From the NCBI GenBank assembly GCA_001972305.1, contig BDDD01002045.1, positions 126,654 to 190,653 on the forward strand: a DNA stretch of 64,000 nucleotides, in the 5' to 3' direction. The notes beneath the pieces were generated by a model. It saw only the letters and a list, made by a program, of their open reading frames with translations, searched no databases and was not told the DNA's origin. Made by a program: the position numbers and the translations under genes. The stretch comes from Cephalotus follicularis (Eukaryota > Streptophyta > Magnoliopsida > Oxalidales > Cephalotaceae). Shown here piece after piece: positions 11,916 through 23,366 of the stretch (position 1 is its first letter; each line of letters starts with the position of its first letter).

Positions 11916-12191
11916 TCAGACTTGCTTCACGAGCTTAACCAACCTCCAATCCTTGTCCTGAGCCTCACAGATTTTGTCCACCAAAACTGACCTCACCCGA
12001 AGAGAAGCTACCACTGAACCATTGTCCTCGGCAGACAACTCCACACCCAAGGATCTAAACTGCTCCAACAACGGCAAATAGATCGTCTGAACATGCGCCA
12101 GGGGAAGAGAAGACTTCCTGCTGAACTCATCGGCTACCACATTAGCCTTGCCTGGGTGATACTCAATGGTGCAATCATAATCCTTGATCAA
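11916..12191 (-). pseudogene. G1 pol: end of RNase H and connection to integrase
   Basis: The start ([19 protein letters not shown]) is the conserved end of gypsy RNase H. It follows a TAG at about 12208-12210 that replaces a codon after LNTR. The remaining 60 residues are the linker before the integrase zinc domain. A stop at 11916 separates it from the integrase frame. Confidence 0.75.
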
Positions 12192-12206
12192 CTCAATCCA
12201 TCTTCT

Positions 12207-12947
12207 CTACCTTGTGTTAAGATGCTGCTGGGAAAATAGATACTTCAAACTCTGGTGGTCAGTAAAGATCTGACAGACCTCTCCATAAAGGTAATGACGC
12301 CAAATCTTCAATGCATAGACCACTACTGCCAACTCTAGATCATGAGTAGGATAGTTATGCTCGTGAGTCTTCAATTTCCGAGAAGCATAAGCTATCACCT
12401 TGCCTTTTTGCATCAGTACGCAACCTAGCCCTTGCTTGGAAGCGTGACTAAAGACCACAAAACCAACTCCTGGGGAAGGAAGAACTAACACTGGAGTCGA
12501 TGTCAACCTCTGCTTCAACTCCAGGAAACTCTTCTCACAAATGTCCGACCAAACGAACTTCACTGTCTTCTTTGTCAAATTTGACAAAGGAGCGGCTATC
12601 GAGGAAAACCCTTCGATGAACCTCCTATAGTAGCCAGCCAAACCAAGAAAACTCTGGACCTCAGACACGTTCCTTGGTTGTTCCCAAGCTACAACTGATT
12701 CCACCTTCCTCGGGTCAACTTCTATTCCCTGGCCCGAGATCACATGGCCCAAAAAAACTACCTTGTCCAACCAAAACTCACACTTACTGAGCTTAGCATA
12801 CAACCTATGGTCTCTCAATGTTTGCAGCACAATCCTCAAGTGTTCGCCATGCTCGGTCACATCCCGAGAATACACCATAACGTTATCAGTGAACACCACC
12901 ACAAAGGTGTCCAAATAAGGTTGGAACACTCGGTTCATTAACTCCAT
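12207..12947 (-). pseudogene. G1 pol: reverse transcriptase palm/thumb and RNase H
   Basis: The frame is 246 codons long. The RT active site reads FTDNVMVYS where chromoviruses have FIDDILVYS, so the second catalytic Asp (about residue 22) is Asn. The thumb motifs [16 protein letters not shown] and [12 protein letters not shown] are intact. RNase H starts near residue 166; [13 protein letters not shown] has His where the first catalytic Asp is expected, and [10 protein letters not shown] is kept. The enzyme would be inactive even without the frameshifts. Confidence 0.87.
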
Positions 12948-12967
12948 GAAAGCTGCCTACACGTTGG

Positions 12968-13228
12968 TTAGACCAAACGACATAACTGAAAACTCGAAGT
13001 GGCCATAAGGGATCTAAAGGTCATCTTGGGAATATCCTGTTCCCTTATCCTCAGCTGATAATAAATCGAGCAAAGATCAATCTTCAAAAACACACTAGGG
13101 TCCTTCAACTGGTCGAACAAGTCATCAATCCGAGGCAATGGATACTTGTTTCTCACCATGACCTTGTTGAGCTGCCTGTAGTCGATGGACATCCGTAAAG
13201 CACAGTCCTTTTTCCTCACAAACAACAC
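12968..13228 (-). pseudogene. G1 pol: reverse transcriptase fingers
   Basis: [16 protein letters not shown] and [13 protein letters not shown] are hallmark fingers/palm motifs of gypsy RT. A frameshift after KMTFRS (about 13015) and another at the 3' side interrupt the reading before the active-site frame. Confidence 0.8.
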
Positions 13229-13237
13229 TAGAACACC

Positions 13238-13675
13238 TCAAGCAAAACTACTAGGTCTGACAAACCCTTTCTCTAATAGTTCCTCCAATTGTACCTTCAA
13301 CTCCTTTAGCTCCACTGGTGACATTCGATACAGAGCAAGGGACATTGGCGAAGCACCAGGAACCAACTCAATAACACAATCCGTTGCTCTGATAGGCGAC
13401 AACCCTGGTAACTCTTCTAGAAAAATGTCCAAGAAGTCGCGGACCACTGGAATACCTTCCACCTGTTGCTCAGACACTCTCGTGTCTACCCCATGAGCCA
13501 AGAATCCTTGTCCACCTTTATGCAAGATCTCCCTTGCATCCATAGCCGATATCATCCTGCTCGGCAACAAGCGTTGTTCACATACCAACTCCATAACAGA
13601 TCCCTCGGACATCTGGAAAGAAACAACTCTCCGAGAACAATCCACCACTGCCTTGTGAGCTATAAGCCAATCCAT
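13238..13675 (-). pseudogene. G1 pol: protease end and RT entry
   Basis: The frame starts at MDWLIAHKAVVDC, the conserved segment after the protease core. It runs through the linker (IPVVRDFLDIF) into the RT entry (LKELKVQLEELLEKGFVRPS) and stops at 13238. Upstream it connects with the 13660-14850 frame through a shift near 13690. Confidence 0.78.
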
Positions 13676-14850
13676 ACCCAGGATGACATCAAAATCTTTG
13701 ATGGGAAAGGAATAAGGTCTGCTAGGAAGCTTTGCTCACCAACCAAAACATCACAGGCCTTAAGCACCCGACCTACCCGATAGGTCTGTCCTGTTGGAAC
13801 TGAAGCCACTATCTCCTCATCGAAAGGACTCAACTCCTTATCCGTATGAATGCAAAATGCATGATCAACAAAAGATAAAGGAGCTCCGGTATCAAAAAGA
13901 GCTATGGCATCTCTTCCAAGGATAACAACCATGCCTATAGCCACGTCTGGAGCTGCTAGGGCATCATCGCTGTTCATAGCATAAACTCTTGCGGTTGCGA
14001 CAGGTCTACCCGTCGGCCTACTGCTACCCGCTCTGGAGGTACCTGCTTGTGAAGCTGTTGATCTTGTCCTTGGCCCTGCCGATTGCTGACCTGGTTGTCC
14101 CGATCCTCTGCCTGCCAGTTGCCTAGAAGGAGCAACTGGTCTAGGCTCTTCTGACAACTGCTGAGCCTGGGGACAATTTCTCACTAAATGTCCAGGCTGA
14201 CCATACAAAAAGCATGCTCGGTAATCAGACTTGAAATTCCCAAAATGAAACTGTCCACACTGTTGACATCTTGGGGGCTGTGAAGAGGCCACTGCGCTCT
14301 GCCGCGCACCACTGGCTGCTGGAGAGAACGTAGGCTGCGGGGAAAACATTCCCTGACCATCCGTCCTAGTCTGCGAACGATATCCTCGGTTACCAGACTT
14401 TCTAGAGGATCTGTTCCTCTGCCTCCCATGACTCCTAGAAGCACTCTCACCTTGCTTGGCTTGAGAAGCGACACGCTTCTGTCCTCGGTCTTGCCTAGCC
14501 CTCTGGTCTGCAAGACTCTGTTCAACACGCTTGGCGGCCACCACCAAGTCACCAAAAACTGTCCACGTGATAAGTGCAGCTGAATGTCTTACCTCGGGTC
14601 TCAAACCTTCCATAAACTTTTGACACCTTTCTTCTCGGTCTGCAACAAGTGCGGGAGCAAAATGAGACAGCTCCATAAAACGGTACTCATACTCTGCCAC
14701 TGACAAGTTGCCTTGACATAGATGGAGGACTCTCTCCTCTTCTCCTGAACATAAGTCGGAGGATAGAAATACTGCCGGAACTCCCGTCGAAAGATATCCC
14801 AAGAGATCGCTGCTATGTCGGCATGCCTCGCCCTGAGAGCATCCCACCAA
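13660..14850 (-). pseudogene. G1 gag (C-terminal half), nucleocapsid and protease
   Basis: The frame contains the retrotransposon gag domain end (VAEYEYRFMELSHFAP...ERCQKFMEGLRPEVR), a basic Ser/Arg-rich stretch and a zinc knuckle reading CFLYGQPGHLVRNC (Tyr for the second Cys). A Pro/Ser-rich linker and the aspartic protease site ALFDTGAP at about 13880-13900 follow. The protease DTG triad is intact. The first 20 residues are out of frame; the true upstream gag is in the 14601-15155 frame. Confidence 0.82.
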
Positions 14851-15155
14851 TGATGAGCATTCCTCTGCATCAAGAAAGAAGCAAGAGGAACGCGTGAATC
14901 ATCCACGATCCCGATCTGTTCAAAGATCTCTTCTACTCCGTTCAACAATGCCTTTGCATTTGCTGGGTCAGCAGCTCCTTCAAAGGTCGTAGCGCCTAAG
15001 CGTTGCATACGTTCAACCGGTAAGGCCTGAGGCGTAGCGACTCCCAAAGCTTGAGCCATCATCAAAAACGTTTGCATCATATCTGTCTGACTATCCACAC
15101 CAGCTGGAGGAGGAACATACGCAGCAAACTGCGCTACCAGAGCATCAGCTGCCAC
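14601..15155 (-). pseudogene. G1 gag, N-terminal half
   Basis: The frame holds the start of the chromovirus gag (FEGAADPANAKALL, then RHADIAAISWDIFRREFRQYFYP). It loses frame near 14740 in a purine-rich run. An in-frame TAG at about 15171-15173 cuts it from the likely original start further upstream (to about 15290). No ATG begins this open stretch. Confidence 0.78.
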
Positions 15156-15474
15156 TGTCGGTTGAGCTTCCTATCCTTCCACTCCTGGTTCAGCATGAAC
15201 TTCAGGCTCCATGCGTGGTGGAAAGGCCACTCTACCTCGACCACGACTTCCAACCTGACCACATCCACTGGGTTGACAATGGGGCACTACCATCCTTCAC
15301 ATGCAACGTTAGGGGATTACTTAAGCAAAAGATTCTACATGAGATGCATGCAATGCACAACCCAAGGAACCCAAGAAAAACCAAGGAAACACTATTCCCA
15401 GGATTCTCACAACAACAAAACCATCATCTAAGCCTGGGCTTCATCCCACCGCTTACACAACACCAAACCGGTCT

Positions 15475-15485
15475 CTCTGATACCA
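15475..15485 (-). other. G1 primer-binding site (initiator tRNA-Met type)
   Basis: On the minus strand tggtatcagag lies 13 bp inside the 5' LTR. It matches the common plant LTR-element primer site complementary to the 3' end of initiator methionine tRNA. Confidence 0.8.
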
Positions 15486-15498
15486 ACCTAACAGGACC

Positions 15499-18224
15499 TG
15501 TTCCCAAAACGCCAGGGGACACGAGCACTGCCAGGGATGGCACACCTTCCAACAACCCTCCAAACCCAAAGCACCCAACATAAGCGTTGAGTAAACGCTC
15601 CAGGCGTCTAAAACACAAAAGCCCGACCAGAAACGCCAGGGCTGGGAACACGCGATACAACGCAGTGTCACGAGAAAGGCTGAGGACTCAGGAAAAACTA
15701 CTGGGGACCCCAAAACTCCCCGTTTCACTTAAGCCTAAGTAACCCACATGCACCCCGCACGTGCACACCAAACACCAAGGTCTACTAAAAGCCCGATGAG
15801 CCAAATGCTACAACTCTTCACCTCGGTAACACACACCCAAGCACTTGGGCCTCAACACGAAATAGGCATATGTGGTTACCCAAGTAACCAAAATGCCCGA
15901 GGACACCAAAATGTCCTGAGACACACCAACACCCAAAGGTGCACCAAGATCCAAGAGCGCGCCACAGCGTCCGAGGACTCGCTCAAGTCCGAGGACACAC
16001 CCAATGCCCTGGGACACACCAAAGTCCCAGGTACTCTCTAAGGTAACATGAAAACCTCACATCCGAGGACTGCTGACTAGCCTAATGGTCTGGCTACAAC
16101 CTCCCTAGGACCAGGGACATGCTCGGGCAACGACCGAGATGGTCTGACTTCCAGCCGAGGAAACCTGCCGTGCACCTAGGTCAAATCTAAGGTCAAAAGA
16201 GCCCAACCACTATCTTCAAACACATCATACACCCATATCTCACCTCGGGAGCTTGACATAAAGGTCTAAGCAACCGAAAACATGAAGCATCAATAAGATA
16301 AAAGATACCGAGGAAAGAATAAAACTCCATAGCATAAAAGGAATTATACACCAATATTCTCCCAAGGTTCATGTACATTATTGTTTACAAAAGATACAAC
16401 AGCCCCAAAACATAACCATAAAGTATGTCCCAAATTCATGAAGGGAACTAGCCGAGAAGGCCAGGGGAAGAGCTAACTCCTAGGTCTACCTCACAACGAG
16501 CCCTTAACATTGTCTGACGTGGGGAAGACTTCACCTGCTTCCTTGACTGTAAAACAACAACTTGGGAGGGGATAAGTCAAAAGACTAGTGAGAGGGGAAA
16601 GAAAGAATTCCATAACGCCCGACGACTCTAGACGTTGAGCAAAAGGTTATGGCCAATTGGACAAAAAGCTCACCTCGGCTCACCACCCGAGGACACTCAA
16701 CAAGAATCGAAAGACTACTTGGAGTATATAAAGCTTGCAAAAGATAAATATATCAACAATGCTATGAAACAATAGTATGAGAGATAGAAGTAAAGCAAGG
16801 TGTCCAAACTCAATTTCCTGAGGACCCAACAAAGGATCAAGAACTCCATGGATCAATTGATAAGAGGAATACTGGTACCTGCCACATTACAAAAACCTAC
16901 CTCGGCCTTTCACCTCAGACAAAATCCATACATCTGCTAGCGCCGAGTTTCACGGCAGCAATACCTCAACAGTCCCTGATTGGAGATGAAGATCATAGGC
17001 TTGCAGGGAGTGCACCACCTGCCATGTATCGATATAGAGAGCCACAGGTGCCGACTGATCAGTGTCGAACCCAGCCCCTAGGAGACTAGTAGATCATGAA
17101 CATCAACTGAGGAGCCAACGAATCACCGCAAGGCATGAGAACTTCGACGGGTAGGTCAGTGAATCACCGCTCAAACCATCCTTCGTCGGGAATCTCATAG
17201 AGAAGTATCCTATCGGTCACCACGGTTCCCAGAATCTAGTATCCGAACTCAACAGCACATGGTATCAATAAAACATGACATATATATATATATATATGAC
17301 AAAAGAGGGGACAATACATATCAACCCAAGAACCTCAAGCATACCACAGCTCGGAAATCAATATCAACAAGAATATGTTAAGATAACAAGGAAGAAACAA
17401 CTCCCAGAACAAGAGACCATGGAAGGAATATATATACATATATACATATTCGAGGACACAAAATAGCTTAGGACTCTCAACTGTTTCAAGATAATAGAAG
17501 GAATGTCCCACTTACCACTTATCCACACATGCAACATCTCCTATAGCTCAAGATCAATGCTCGGCTCCTCATCTACAAGAACAAAGAACAACAAGCACAG
17601 ACTTAGCACCGTCAGTAACAAAAACAGAGGAAAAGATGCATGTAACCTTCAATGCATGATCATCTCCTTGGATAGTCACCCTGACCATCCCGAAGCTCAA
17701 TATACCACCATGGAGCTTCACGATCACCACCACCATCTCTGACTCCACCGCGAATAGGATGTTTGGCACGCATATTGTGAAACAAATAGAGGAAAGAAGA
17801 CGAAGAAAGGAAGAGCTGACCTCTACGAACTCAAGGTCCATGATCTTCAAGCAAAACTTGTCTTCTTCAAAGGAAACTTCAGAAGGAAGGAAGAAAGGCA
17901 CAGAGAACTTACATTTCTCTAATCTAACACATTTCTTGCACCAAAAACTAATACAACGGTTCCTTATTGCTTATATTGCCTTGATGCAAATGTTGTGTGC
18001 TTGACAAGATGGGACACTTAAATCCCTTACACAACCTGCCACCAGTACATGCACACTCCAACGCCAATGCGCTAAAATGGAAGAAGCCAACAACACCAAA
18101 GCCAAACAACTCAAACCACTTAAAGCCCAAACCATAAGGCCTAACTCTTCCAAAAGGAAAAGAAAATTTTTTCAAGGCCCAAAACAACAAGTCCAATACC
18201 CAAAATTGGACCTGGGTCGTTACA
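15499..18224 (-). repeat. G1 5' LTR
   Basis: The repeat starts tgttcccaaaacgcc and ends gggtcgttaca on the plus strand. It is homologous throughout to 7685-10504, with many substitutions and a few indels. It directly adjoins the primer-binding site. Confidence 0.88.
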
Positions 18225-18848
18225 TCTCACTTCCTAGTGGGGATCGGAATCTATCCACAATACTATGGTCCTGACTTTGGCCATGCAAACCATAATATAT
18301 GAATAGGTAGGTATGAATACCAATTTACACTGGGACCTCTCACCCAAAATGTAAGATCCGATACTAGATTCGGCCACCTAGCCCTTATGGTCTCTGCTTT
18401 GGCATGATGGTAACCATAAGATCCCGGTATAAGTAAAACCCGCAACCCTCAAAGAAATAGATCTGTTTTGACACCCACACGCTTTGGCCTGACAGAGTAT
18501 CAAAACATGATCATTTTCTTTCAGTGTACCTCACACTAAAATTGAATAGAAATGGTTATATGGAGGACCTCAGCTTTGGCTGGTGCCATCCCCAATATAT
18601 CCACACCATTTAACGGTGATTTTGGAAGGCCAACGACAGGGCAGCCATATGCTCCACCGCTTATGGACTTATTATTTGCAAGTTGGAGGGATTTGGTCTC
18701 ATCAATTTTAACAAATTACCAAAGCCGTTTTAAATTAATTTTAATCTTCCAATCCATTTGGACGGCTTAACATGCTTGGACGTGTTTGGATTGTTAAAGG
18801 AAAACATCCATCTCATGCATCCTAAAAGTGGCGTGACTTGGGACAAAA
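18225..18848 (-). other. C1 leader, middle piece (no gene)
   Basis: This 624-bp non-coding stretch lies between the right end of G1 and the left end of LTR d. No ORF family, repeat or RNA gene is recognisable. By nesting it should belong to the C1 5' leader, because both insertions sit between C1 gag and the C1 primer site. This is inference, since the G1 insertion shows no clean TSD. Confidence 0.45.
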
Positions 18849-19204
18849 TGTCACACCCTGTTTTTGATAAACAACATTTATGTGGTAAAAGCAATCAACA
18901 TAACATTATCCAGCTTATGTAACATTACGAATAAATTAAAACCTTTCAAACCATATCGAATCTTGCGGAAGCATTATATGTAATACCCTGTCTGATCGTA
19001 AATGTGTTTTATGGACTTTTTATGTGTTTGTTTTCGGGCTTTTAATTTTGTTAATTTTAAAGGTCCGGTTGCCCTATGTTTTGAGCCTATGTGATTTGGG
19101 CTGACTGATACCAGTCCGAATTTTGGATGTGTTAATGAAATATTGGGTTTGGGGTTTTTATCTTATTTAATCAAAAATTTTATTTTATTAAAACAATTCA
19201 TTTT

Positions 19205-19330
19205 TATTTTAAAATCCTTTTATTTCATTTCATTTTATTTATTTTATTTATTTTCTTTCTTTTCCTTTTCCTTTTCTTCTTTCTTCTTTCTTTCCTTTCT
19301 TCTCCTCCCCTCTCCCGAAGCTCTCTCTTC
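19205..19330 (+). repeat. Polypyrimidine tract in Y1
   Basis: This is an almost pure T/C run, present as a purine run at the matching place in Y2 (about 34430-34600). It is a conserved part of the Y LTR and explains the hydrophobic chance ORFs here. Confidence 0.8.
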
Positions 19331-20099
19331 CCTTCATGAATCCCACACGTTTTCAATCTTTCCTTTCCATATTAATCCGATTTTTGTCCCCCTTTATTCC
19401 TTATCTATCCCTTAATTCACTCTTTTCCTTCATGTTTTAAGAATGCTAAGGCTTTGTTATGAGCAATTCGTTTCTCTTGCTTTCACTGCCGATTCTGCAT
19501 TGAGAAGCCTGTGTAATCTGCTGTGTAATCGTTTCCTCAAGTTTGAAGAGGTAATTTCAATCCTTTGGTTGTTCTTATGGGTTGAATTCCTTTAGTTTGT
19601 TAAGGATGTTTATGTGTCCCCTTGTTTTCTTTTCCTTGTTCCTGCAAACAGCCGTGTGACCAGTGAATTTGTGGTATTCTTGCTGTGTTTTCTGTGTTCT
19701 GGATAATCATTGCAGGTTAGTAATCTCACTGTAATGATTTGCTTCACTTGTCTTTGGTTTTATTGATAGTGTTCTTAGTGTTCTTTAAGTTTTGATTTAC
19801 TGCATATAAACATGTTCTGTCATAGTGTTAGTAAGTCTGCCAGTATGTTTTAAACATCATCGACAGGTTGTAATGTGATCTTAACAACTGAATATGACTT
19901 TTGACAGTGAAATTGAATCATAAAGTGTAGGCACGTGATTAGAGTTCACTTCATTCATCTTCGATTATAGCCACTAGTCCCATGATCATCATAATTCTGT
20001 GTTTTTACCTTGTCTAAACACCATACAATGTCATACGTATATGTGTTTTAGCCTCTGGTATTATGTTAGACATGTTTGGACAAGTTCTTGCATAGAAAT

Positions 20100-20320
20100 G
20101 TCAAGTTTCTGCTGTTCTGTCGTCCAGAACAGTCGGCTGTTCTTGTGGACAGTCGGCTGGATTGGATGAGTAGTCGACTGCCATATGAAAATAGTCAACT
20201 GTCTTGGGTTGTGTAGTCAACTGCCTGCATTCTGGTTTGTGTAGTCGGCTGGCCGTTGTGATTAGTCAACTGCCAAGCTTCCCCAGTCGGTTGGTGCTCT
20301 GTAACAGTCGACTGTTTTGC
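20100..20320. repeat. AGTCGACTG motif array in Y1
   Basis: About nine units of the form agtcggctg, agtcgactg or agtcaactg occur at intervals of 15-40 bp. The same array is present in Y2 and Y3. The full form agtcgact is a perfect palindrome around GTCGAC; agtcaactg is what CpG decay would give. Confidence 0.85.
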
Positions 20321-20955
20321 CCAGAAAAGTGTTGTTTTCAACTGTTTTGATTTGTTTGTTCCTCGAATCGATCCAGGTCTTTTCCAAACACTGTTGTAAG
20401 TCTGTTTAATGTCTTTAATGTTTCTTAGACCCTCATATGAATGGTTTTGGGTGTCTTTTAGATTGTTGTGTTTCAAGGGGAGTTTGATTTAAATCATCTA
20501 TCCGTAAGTGATTTTGCGAACGCATAAGGTACGGATTTTCTGCTCTTTGGCTATTTTATTTTATTGGAACTATCCCGTTTCACTTTTTATGATTAAAGTA
20601 CAGATACTTCGTTCTTTGATACACTCTTATGATTTTATCAGAATAAATCAGTTTTGCGTTATGCTATGCCTCTTCGTTTATGAAATTGGTAACGTTTTAT
20701 AGTTTCGACATGTTTCGAAAAAGAAGTTGGTTTTGACATTTATGAATGTTTCCGACTTTATGATACGAAATGATACGATATGTTACGATATGTTATGATC
20801 ACCTCTTTATAGCGAAGTATAAATGAGTTGATGTTTTGACTATGAAATGTATGTTATGATACCGTTGTGAACGATTTTCAAATATGTTTTGTGAAAGCAT
20901 ATTTATGTGTTTTTAAATTGATTTTGATAAATCAATATTTTCAAAATGATTGAAT

Positions 20956-22236
20956 GAGGCCAAAATCAGCATGCTTGTACATGACTATGAAATGTTTACT
21001 ATGAACGAGAATGAGGATATTAAATCCATGTTCTCTAGATTTACTAACATTATTAATGCTTTACAAGCTTTAGATAAGACATATTCTAACAGTGAAATGG
21101 TAAGAAAAATTCTTAGGTGCTTGCCAAGATCTTGGATGCCAAAGGTCACTGCAATTGAGGAAGCAAAGAACCTCAATGTTCTTGCATTGGAAGATCTCCT
21201 TGGGTCATTGATGACTCATGAATTGTCAATGCAAAAGAAGGATGACGATGAAGAAAAGGAGAAGAAGAAGAAGAAGAAGATTGTTGCCTTAAAATCATCT
21301 CAAACCGAAGACTCCGATGATAATGATGATGATGATGAAGAGCTAGCATTCATTACTCGGAGGTTCAAAAAGTTCCTTGCTAGCAAGAAGAAATTTGGTG
21401 GAAGGCCAAATAAGAAATTCCACCAAAAGGGAGAGGCAAGCAAGCTTGAGGAAATTATATGCATCGAGTGTAATAAACCGGGGCACTACAAAAGTGATTG
21501 CCCTCTCCTCAAGAAGAAGGACCTTTTGAAGAAGAAGAAGAAGGCTATGATCGCAACTTGGGATGATAGCGATGAATCCAGCTCGGAGGAAGATACAAAC
21601 GAAGAGGTGGCTCAAATAGCCTTGATGGCTTTGGAGGATCAAGAAGAAGAAGAAAATGATGAGGTAACATATGACGAACTTGTCTTATTAGTAGAAAAAT
21701 ATAGTTCTATGATTGCTTCATTGAAGAAAAAGGTTAAGTCATTAACATATGAAAATGATGAACTAAATTTGGCTAAGGAAGAAACCTCAAATGAAATTGA
21801 GGTAGACCTCCTTGAAAATGAAATAGCTTACCTTGTAAAGGAGAACAAAAATCTCAAGGAAGAGATAGAAGCCTTAAAGAAAACCTTTTCAAAGTTCTCT
21901 AATAGTAGTGAGAAGCTTGAAAAACTTCTTGGGATGCAAAGATGTGTATTTGATAAAGCCAGACTAGGATTTGAAGAAATGAACAATGTCAAGCTTCATC
22001 AAACATTCTTCGATAGGAAGGAGAAAATTGAAAAGGTTGAAAAGGCTAAGATGACAAAGAAAACGTTGTGTGATTATTGTGGTAAAATAGGACACACATC
22101 CTTTACTTGTTTCCATAAGAAAAATGCCATGTTTAGGAAGAACTTAATTAGATCATGCAATTTTTGTGGTAAACATGGACACACACACACTCACAATTCT
22201 ATCATAGGAAGAATGCCATTAGTAAGAAAAGAATGA
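20956..22236 (+). CDS. SIRE-type gag, 5'-truncated
   Basis: Counting from the ATG at 20950, which belongs to the junction, the frame has 428 codons. It begins inside the UBN2 capsid domain (MFSRFTNIINAL...KILRCLPRSW, residues 27-62). A charged Asp/Glu/Lys region is at 96-130 and a CCHC knuckle at 171-184 (CIECNKPGHYKSDC). A long coiled-coil-like Glu/Lys segment spans 245-330 and a second knuckle is at 374-387. A third starts at 403 but breaks in a CA repeat near 22180-22196, where reading shifts. The family packages element RNA. The N-terminal half of the capsid is missing, so this is a relic. Confidence 0.83.
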   Translation, partial: EAKISMLVHDYEMFTMNENEDIKSMFSRFTNIINALQALDKTYSNSEMVRKILRCLPRSWMPKVTAIEEAKNLNVLALEDLLGSLMTHELSMQKKDDDEEKEKKKKKKIVALKSSQTEDSDDNDDDDEELAFITRRFKKFLASKKKFGGRPNKKFHQKGEASKLEEIICIECNKPGHYKSDCPLLKKKDLLKKKKKAMIATWDDSDESSSEEDTNEEVAQIALMALEDQEEEENDEVTYDELVLLVEKYSSMIASLKKKVKSLTYENDELNLAKEETSNEIEVDLLENEIAYLVKENKNLKEEIEALKKTFSKFSNSSEKLEKLLGMQRCVFDKARLGFEEMNNVKLHQTFFDRKEKIEKVEKAKMTKKTLCDYCGKIGHTSFTCFHKKNAMFRKNLIRSCNFCGKHGHTHTHNSIIGRMPLVRKE

Positions 22237-22502
22237 ATGTCATGTGTACTCATTGTGGCAAATATGGTCATGCATTTTCATCTTGTTTTCATAGAAGGAA
22301 CAATGTGCATAAAAGACAAGTAATTGTATCTTGCAATGTTTGTGGTAACAATGGCCATACTTCATCATCATGTTTTTATAAACAAAATGTATTGAATGAT
22401 TTAAATTTATCTAGTATTAAAAGAAGTTGGGTTCCCAAAAGAACCATTTTAACTAACCCTAAAGGACCCAAGATTTGTTGGGTACCTCAAACAAAAACTT
22501 GA
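22233..22502 (+). pseudogene. SIRE-type gag, C-terminal knuckle array after frameshift
   Basis: The shifted frame continues the same array with two more CCHC knuckles (CTHCGKYGHAFSSC and CNVCGNNGHTSSSC). It then has the segment SWVPKRTILTNPKGPK, which precedes the gag-pol boundary. A TGA (22500-22502) and a TAG near 22515 separate it from the protease in the same general direction. Confidence 0.78.
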
Positions 22503-22523
22503 TCTTTGTGTTTGTAGGTATGC

Positions 22524-23366
22524 TTGAAAGCATTGTCCAAGAAGACACAATGGTACTTGGATAGTGGATGCTCTGTAGATTTCATTGAAAATGGTGTTAG
22601 CAAGATTAATCTAGATGAAGCAAAAAGGGAGGAGTCTACCGAAGGAGAAACCCCTCAAGAAGACTATCAAGAAGCTCTTCATGACCAAACCTTGAAGGTG
22701 GTAAGAGGACATCCGTATGAAGCCATTATAGGTAACCCTAGATTAGGTGTTTCCACTAGAAGTAGCATTAATCATAATTATATTGTATTCCTATCTCAAA
22801 TCGAGCCTAAAAATATAAATGAGGCCGAAAAGGATGAAAATTGGATCAATGCCATGCAAGAGGAATTGAACCAATTTGAAAGGAGTAAAGTGTGGAACTT
22901 AGTACCTAGACCTAGTAATCAAAATATAATAGGTACTAAATGGGTTTATAGGAATAAGGTAGATGACCAAGGTATTGTAATTAGGAACAAAGCTAGGTTG
23001 GTTGCTAAGGGTTATTCCCAAGAAGAGGGAATAGACTTTGATGAGTCATATGCACCCGTAGCAAGATTAGAATCTATTCGTATGTTGCTTGCATATGCAT
23101 CTTTCAAAGATTTTACTCTCTTTCAAATGGATGTCAAAAGTGCTTTCTTAAATGGGTTAATTAAGGAGGAAGTGTATGTGGAACAACCTCCCGGGTTTGA
23201 AAACCCTCATTATCCCAACCATGTCTTTAAGCTTTCAAAGGCTTTGTATGGCTTAAAACAAGCTCCAAGAGCTTGGTATGAAAAGCTTAGTGGATATTTA
23301 CTTGAAAATGGTTTTAAAAGAGGCACTATTGACATTACACTTTTTACAAAATCTGTCAATAAATGA
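22524..23366 (+). CDS. SIRE-type pol: protease start fused in frame to reverse transcriptase (integrase deleted)
   Basis: The frame opens with WYLDSGC (protease active-site Asp at about residue 13). After about 18 residues it jumps to the region just before RT ([22 protein letters not shown], about residues 107-128). Most of the protease and the whole integrase, normally several hundred residues, are missing, yet the frame stays open. RT motifs [19 protein letters not shown] and [12 protein letters not shown] are present. The frame ends at TGA 23364-23366, a shift just before YVDD. Confidence 0.83.
   Translation: MKALSKKTQWYLDSGCSVDFIENGVSKINLDEAKREESTEGETPQEDYQEALHDQTLKVVRGHPYEAIIGNPRLGVSTRSSINHNYIVFLSQIEPKNINEAEKDENWINAMQEELNQFERSKVWNLVPRPSNQNIIGTKWVYRNKVDDQGIVIRNKARLVAKGYSQEEGIDFDESYAPVARLESIRMLLAYASFKDFTLFQMDVKSAFLNGLIKEEVYVEQPPGFENPHYPNHVFKLSKALYGLKQAPRAWYEKLSGYLLENGFKRGTIDITLFTKSVNK

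Larger units (their letters stand above)
7685..18224 (-). mobile_element. Full-length chromodomain Ty3/gypsy element G1
   Basis: The element has two LTRs (7685-10504 and 15499-18224), a polypurine tract (10505-10518) and a primer site (15475-15485). Gag, protease, RT, RNase H, integrase and a C-terminal chromodomain are in gypsy order on the minus strand. LTRs of 2.7-2.8 kb plus a chromodomain fit a Tekay/Del-like chromovirus. All genes are broken by frameshifts, and RT and integrase have lost active-site residues. No clear 5-bp TSD is visible (tgacc on the left, tctca on the right). The left terminal dinucleotide is CA where the other LTR has TG. Confidence 0.9.

Noticed and set aside
20100..20320. 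Regularly spaced short repeats that might suggest a CRISPR-like array
   Set aside because: Units are about 9 bp, imperfect and unevenly spaced, no cas genes are present, and the DNA is clearly plant retrotransposon sequence.
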